Assembly: GCA_020029455.1 (NCBI GenBank)
Contig: JAIBJH010000033.1
Coordinates: 1 to 15,774 of the forward strand
Origin: Hyphomicrobiales bacterium
GTDB lineage: Bacteria; Pseudomonadota; Alphaproteobacteria; Rhizobiales; Aestuariivirgaceae
Direction of reading: 5' to 3'
DNA: 15,774 bases
Below, one piece after another: positions 13,295-15,774 of the stretch (positions are counted from its first letter, which is position 1; every line of letters starts with the position of its first letter). The notes beneath the pieces were generated by a model. It made no database searches. It was not told the origin of the DNA and saw only the letters and a list, made by a program, of their open reading frames with translations. Position numbers and translations under genes: made by a program.

Positions 13295-13416
13295 CCCTGC
13301 TGAAAGCACGTTTGGGCAATTCATTCTATTTCGCCGGATCCGCTTTACCCGCCGGTTACGGCGCAAGCCTATTCTTCCCCCGGATGTCGGGAGAAGTCCC
13401 GGGAGTGGGTGTGTAC

Positions 13417-13791
13417 ATGCGTATTCTGAAAACAACCTTGGCAAGGGCTCTGGCGCTCTCCCTGCCGCTCTTTCTGGCGGGCTGCGGCGGCGATGCTGCA
13501 CCCATCGACCCATGCACGAAACTCGAGAAGAAGATCAAGGGCAAGGACGTTGCCGACGCGCGCGAACGCGCACTCCTTTTCATCGAGCGGCGAAAGAAAT
13601 CAATCCCCAGGAAATTCGAAAGCAAAATCAAGTTCGGCACGCCGACCGTGACCTGCACCCCACCGGAAGAAGCGGCAGCACCCGCCAAACCGAAGAAGGT
13701 CAATGCCGATGACCCTTGGGTGAAGAAGAAGATTGAAAGGCCGCGGTATGCATACTGCGCGGTCGTACTGCCCTACTGCGCGTTGAAGTAG
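13417..13791 (+). CDS. Small lipoprotein of unknown function
   Basis: This 124-residue protein has a lipoprotein signal: basic MRILK, a hydrophobic stretch and the lipobox 'FLAGC' with Cys23 as the lipidation site. The mature part contains a charged helix ('KLEKKIKGKDVADARERALLFIERRKKSIPRKF'), a Pro/Ala/Lys linker ('PPEEAAAPAKPKK') and a C-terminus with two cysteines ('YAYCAVVLPYCALK'). Further cysteines lie near 33 and in 'TVTCTPP', so disulfides are possible in the periplasm. The frame is open to 13312, but the ATG at 13417 starts the signal and is preceded by GGGAG. It ends seven bases before the convergent HlyU-family gene. No known family was recognised. Confidence 0.78.
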   Translation: MRILKTTLARALALSLPLFLAGCGGDAAPIDPCTKLEKKIKGKDVADARERALLFIERRKKSIPRKFESKIKFGTPTVTCTPPEEAAAPAKPKKVNADDPWVKKKIERPRYAYCAVVLPYCALK

Positions 13792-13798
13792 AGGATCT

Positions 13799-14068
13799 TC
13801 ACGAGAACATCCTGTCGCCCATCTGATCCACGATCAGCTGCCCTTTCGCGATCGCAATCTCCGCCGCGCTTTCCGCATCTGAGAATTTGTCAGCACGGAT
13901 GAAGTTGTGCTCTTTGCCATCCTTGCTGATCCGGCCGGCCAATTGGTATTGGCCGCCTTCCTTGAAGGGCCGCGCTTCGATCAGATAGCCCTTGTAGTCG
14001 AGAGTTTTGGCCGTGACCGGCGTAGCTGAACCCGCCCCGCCGCCGAATAGTTTTTTCCAGAACGACAT
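13799..14068 (-). CDS. HlyU-family protein
   Basis: This 89-residue protein matches the small HlyU family (PF10115). The N-terminal 'MSFWKKLFGGG' is followed by 'YKGYLIEARPFKEGGQYQLAGRISKDG' and 'HNFIRADKFSDAESAAEIAIAKGQLIVDQMG'. HlyU of Vibrio is a winged-helix activator of a haemolysin gene. These alphaproteobacterial proteins share only the family name, so a DNA-binding role is not established. AAAGG lies directly before the ATG at 14068. It is divergent from the metallo-hydrolase gene. No haemolysin gene is near. Confidence 0.88.
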   Translation of the reverse strand: MSFWKKLFGGGAGSATPVTAKTLDYKGYLIEARPFKEGGQYQLAGRISKDGKEHNFIRADKFSDAESAAEIAIAKGQLIVDQMGDRMFS

Positions 14069-14098
14069 TCCTTTGCCCTTTCCAGAACCCGCAGACCG

Positions 14099-14112
14099 TC
14101 ACAATAATGTGA
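14099..14112. promoter_or_regulatory. Palindrome TCACA-ataa-TGTGA in a divergent promoter gap
   Basis: A perfect inverted repeat of five-base arms lies in the 111-base gap between the divergent HlyU-family and metallo-hydrolase genes. This is where an operator serving both would be expected. The arms are in the opposite order to a CRP site, so CRP is not proposed. Confidence 0.35.
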
Positions 14113-14179
14113 TGCTGCCGGTTACATCTTTGCCACACCCAAGTTGCCTGATTGTATCCCCATTTTGGAGATGTGCACC

Positions 14180-15121
14180 ATGTTTCATGACCCAACCCGT
14201 ATCATCCGCCTCGACCGCCGCAAGTTCCTCGCCGCCGCATCGGGCCTCATCGCTGCTGGCGTTCTGCCGAAATCGGTGCTCGCCCTGGCGGGTCCCCATT
14301 CCTTCAAGCAGGGCGTATTCGACATTACGGTGGTGAGCGATGGCACCTTCGCTTTGCCAGTCGCCGTGGTCTCGCCCGATGCCAAGCCGGAAGAACTGCG
14401 CGTCTTGCTGGGTCTGGCGGTTGATGCGCAAACAAACCCGGTGGAGCTGAGCCCCGTCGTCGTGAAATCCGGTGAAGATGTGATCCTTTTCGACACGGGC
14501 ACCGGTACCAACATGGACGCCACTTCCGGCCACATTGCCGAAAGCCTGAAGGCCGCCGGCATGGAGCCCGCATCCGTCACCAAGGTGATCTACACCCACG
14601 CCCACCCCGATCATCTCTGGGGCACACTCGGCAAGGATGGCGGCCCCGTGTTCCCCAATGCCTCCTATCATATGGCCGAGAATGAATGGAACTTCTGGAT
14701 CAAGCCTGAACTCGCCTCCATGGTGCCCAAGGATTTGGAAGGCATGGTCAGGGCCACCCAAGGCCAACTGTTGGCCATCAAGGACATGGTGTCGATGTTC
14801 AAGACGGGAGCAGAAGTTGTTCCGGGCATCAACGTCATTGACACCAACGGCCACACGCCGGGCCATGTCTCGTTTGAGTTTGCGGGCGGCGATGGCTTGA
14901 TCCTGACGGGAGATGTTGTCACCGTTCCGAAGATCTTCTTCGCCCATCCCGATTGGAAATTCGGTTTCGACGCCGATGGCGCGGCAGCCGCCAAGAGCCG
15001 CCGCATGCTGCTCGACATGGCAGCCACCGGAAAGAAACTGATGCTGGGCTATCATTGGCCCTACCCCGGCCTCGGCCGCGCCGAAGCCAAGGATGGGGCT
15101 TTCGTTTATACGGCAGCCTGA
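14180..15121 (+). CDS. Tat-exported metallo-beta-lactamase-fold hydrolase
   Basis: This 313-residue MBL-fold metallo-hydrolase has a twin-arginine signal ('LDRRKFLAAASGLIAAGVLPKSVLALA', Arg13-Arg14), predicting folded export to the periplasm. The dinuclear metal site is complete: 'THAHPDH' (139-145), 'GHTPGH' (224-229, His229), Asp245 in 'LTGDVV' and His292 in 'GYHWPYPG'. Members include lactonases, arylsulfatase-like and beta-lactamase-like enzymes, and the substrate cannot be told here. An open frame exists from a TTG at 14144 and an ATG at 14171. The ATG at 14180 is favoured because GGAG lies nine bases upstream and the Tat signal then has a normal length. Convergent with the DUF1489 gene (10-base gap). 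Confidence 0.93.
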   Translation: MFHDPTRIIRLDRRKFLAAASGLIAAGVLPKSVLALAGPHSFKQGVFDITVVSDGTFALPVAVVSPDAKPEELRVLLGLAVDAQTNPVELSPVVVKSGEDVILFDTGTGTNMDATSGHIAESLKAAGMEPASVTKVIYTHAHPDHLWGTLGKDGGPVFPNASYHMAENEWNFWIKPELASMVPKDLEGMVRATQGQLLAIKDMVSMFKTGAEVVPGINVIDTNGHTPGHVSFEFAGGDGLILTGDVVTVPKIFFAHPDWKFGFDADGAAAAKSRRMLLDMAATGKKLMLGYHWPYPGLGRAEAKDGAFVYTAA

Positions 15122-15131
15122 ACCAGCTCGC

Positions 15132-15551
15132 TCATAGCAAGCCAAGTTCCGAGAGCTCGCGCCGTAACTTCTCCGGCATGCCTTGCATAGCCTTGCCGGC
15201 GCGGGCGAGATCGGGCGGCGCATCGGCAGCTGCGAGGTATCTCCAGCCCTGGAAGGCGCGCCGTGGCGTCGGCCGCACCGGGATGATCTGCGGCTTGAAG
15301 ACAATGCGGCAGCGCTCGATGCCGTCCTTGCCCGTCACTGGTTCAAGGCCGGCGATGGGCTGGCGCGCCAGGATGAAACCGCGGATCACCCAATAGAGCG
15401 AGCCGCCTTGCAGGATTTCATCCTTGCGCCGGGGAAACATGCGCGTCACATGATCAAGTGTGTCCTTGCCCTTGCGGCAATCTGCGACCCAGCGTTTGAG
15501 ATCGTCGATCTCACTTACGCCAACGCAGAGCTTGAGGATGTGCAGGGCCAT
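15132..15551 (-). CDS. DUF1489 family protein
   Basis: This 139-residue protein is recognised as DUF1489, a conserved family largely confined to Alphaproteobacteria and of unknown function. Typical stretches are 'HILKLCVGVSEIDDLKRWV', 'TRMFPRRKDEILQGGSLYWVIRG' and 'CRIVFKPQIIPVRPTPRRAFQGWRYL'. The protein is soluble and basic, with no signal peptide. The ATG at 15551 starts the conserved N-terminus. It is divergent from the dodecin gene with a 115-base gap. The presence of the family supports the alphaproteobacterial origin of the window. Confidence 0.9.
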   Translation of the reverse strand: MALHILKLCVGVSEIDDLKRWVADCRKGKDTLDHVTRMFPRRKDEILQGGSLYWVIRGFILARQPIAGLEPVTGKDGIERCRIVFKPQIIPVRPTPRRAFQGWRYLAAADAPPDLARAGKAMQGMPEKLRRELSELGLL

Positions 15552-15666
15552 TGGGTGTCTTCTGTTTCTCTTGCGTCAAACTCAATATCGCCGCAGCATG
15601 AGGCCGTAAAGCGGCCAGCGGCGGATTTGCACAGGCCCATTTGTTCAGGCCGAGAGGAGTAGCACC

Positions 15667-15774
15667 ATGTCATCAGTTGCCAAAGTCATTGAACTCACGG
15701 CCTCTTCTCCGAAGTCCATCGAGGACGCGGTTGAAACCGGCATCCTCCGCGCCGACGACACTCTCGACCAGATT
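15667..15774 (+). CDS. Dodecin family flavin-binding protein (3' end missing)
   Basis: The first 36 residues of a dodecin are visible ('SSVAKVIELTASSPKSIEDA', then 'ILRADDTLDQI'). Dodecins are about 65-75 residues and form hollow dodecamers that store or sequester flavins. The family's opening strand 'KVIEL' followed by 'S.SIEDAV' and a helix with 'RA..TL' matches clearly. A GAGGAG ribosome-binding site lies seven bases before the ATG at 15667. The window ends before the flavin-stacking tryptophan would appear, so ligand binding cannot be judged. Confidence 0.88.
   Translation, partial: MSSVAKVIELTASSPKSIEDAVETGILRADDTLDQI

Noticed and set aside
14099..14112. TCACA-N4-TGTGA as a CRP site
   Set aside because: CRP sites read TGTGA-N6-TCACA; the arm order and spacing are wrong.
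14103..14124. GTAAC on the minus strand upstream of the HlyU-family gene as a SigF -35 box
   Set aside because: No CGAA box lies 16-17 bases downstream.
14099..15304. 401-residue open frame on the minus strand
   Set aside because: It lies antisense to the metallo-hydrolase gene, whose complete metal site proves the coding strand; the translation shows no domain.
1..15774. Mobile elements, CRISPR, tRNA or rRNA genes
   Set aside because: No transposase or integrase, no regular spacer repeats and no conserved RNA gene sequence was seen on either strand.

Overview
The window looks like chromosomal DNA of an alphaproteobacterium, most likely in or near the Hyphomicrobiales/Rhizobiales. This rests on the family mix (a rhizobial-type dimeric NADP isocitrate dehydrogenase, a DUF1489 protein, a SigF/NrsF-type ECF pair, a HlyU-family protein), a moderately GC-rich composition and short gene spacing. 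No rRNA, tRNA, insertion sequence, integrase or CRISPR array is visible. No stretch longer than 300 bases lacks a gene.

Layout. 1-498: a type II toxin-antitoxin pair (Phd/YefM antitoxin cut by the window edge, YoeB toxin). 665-1903 (-): an MFS exporter, divergent from 1967-3003 (+), a TfoX-N-domain protein translationally coupled to an unrecognised GNAT-like protein. A decayed second copy of the tfoX 3' end follows at 3013-3078. 3075-4651: a sterol-desaturase/fatty-acid-hydroxylase membrane enzyme and a divergent TetR regulator. 4682-5074 (-): a GFA-family zinc protein. 5164-6375 (+): icd, with a strong hairpin terminator shared with the convergent gene for a secreted glycine-zipper protein (6435-6824, -). 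7021-7944 (+): an uncharacterised ATP-grasp-like protein behind a repeat-dense upstream region.

The centrepiece is 7959-11900, a complete bufferin-type RiPP metallophore locus. On the minus strand lie an ECF sigma factor and its membrane anti-sigma factor NrsF (DUF1109), overlapping by 14 bp. On the plus strand lie the DUF2282 precursor peptide (bufA, four Cys), the DUF692 multinuclear iron oxygenase (bufB), the DUF2063 partner (bufC) and a DoxX membrane protein (bufD), all tightly spaced or overlapping. Both transcription units start with the same unusual promoter pattern, GTAAC-N16/17-CGAA, on opposite strands of the shared intergenic region. This is direct sequence support for one sigma factor driving both its own operon and the bufferin operon. 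By analogy with Caulobacter, metal stress would release the sigma factor from NrsF. The precursor would be modified on cysteines by BufB/BufC and exported to the periplasm to bind copper or another metal.

11881-15774: beta-carbonic anhydrase (-), a TIGR02466-like 2OG-Fe(II) oxygenase (+), a small lipoprotein (+), a HlyU-family protein (-), a Tat-exported metallo-beta-lactamase-fold hydrolase (+), a DUF1489 protein (-) and the start of a dodecin gene (+, cut by the window end). These look like ordinary accessory or housekeeping genes with no obvious functional link to the bufferin locus.
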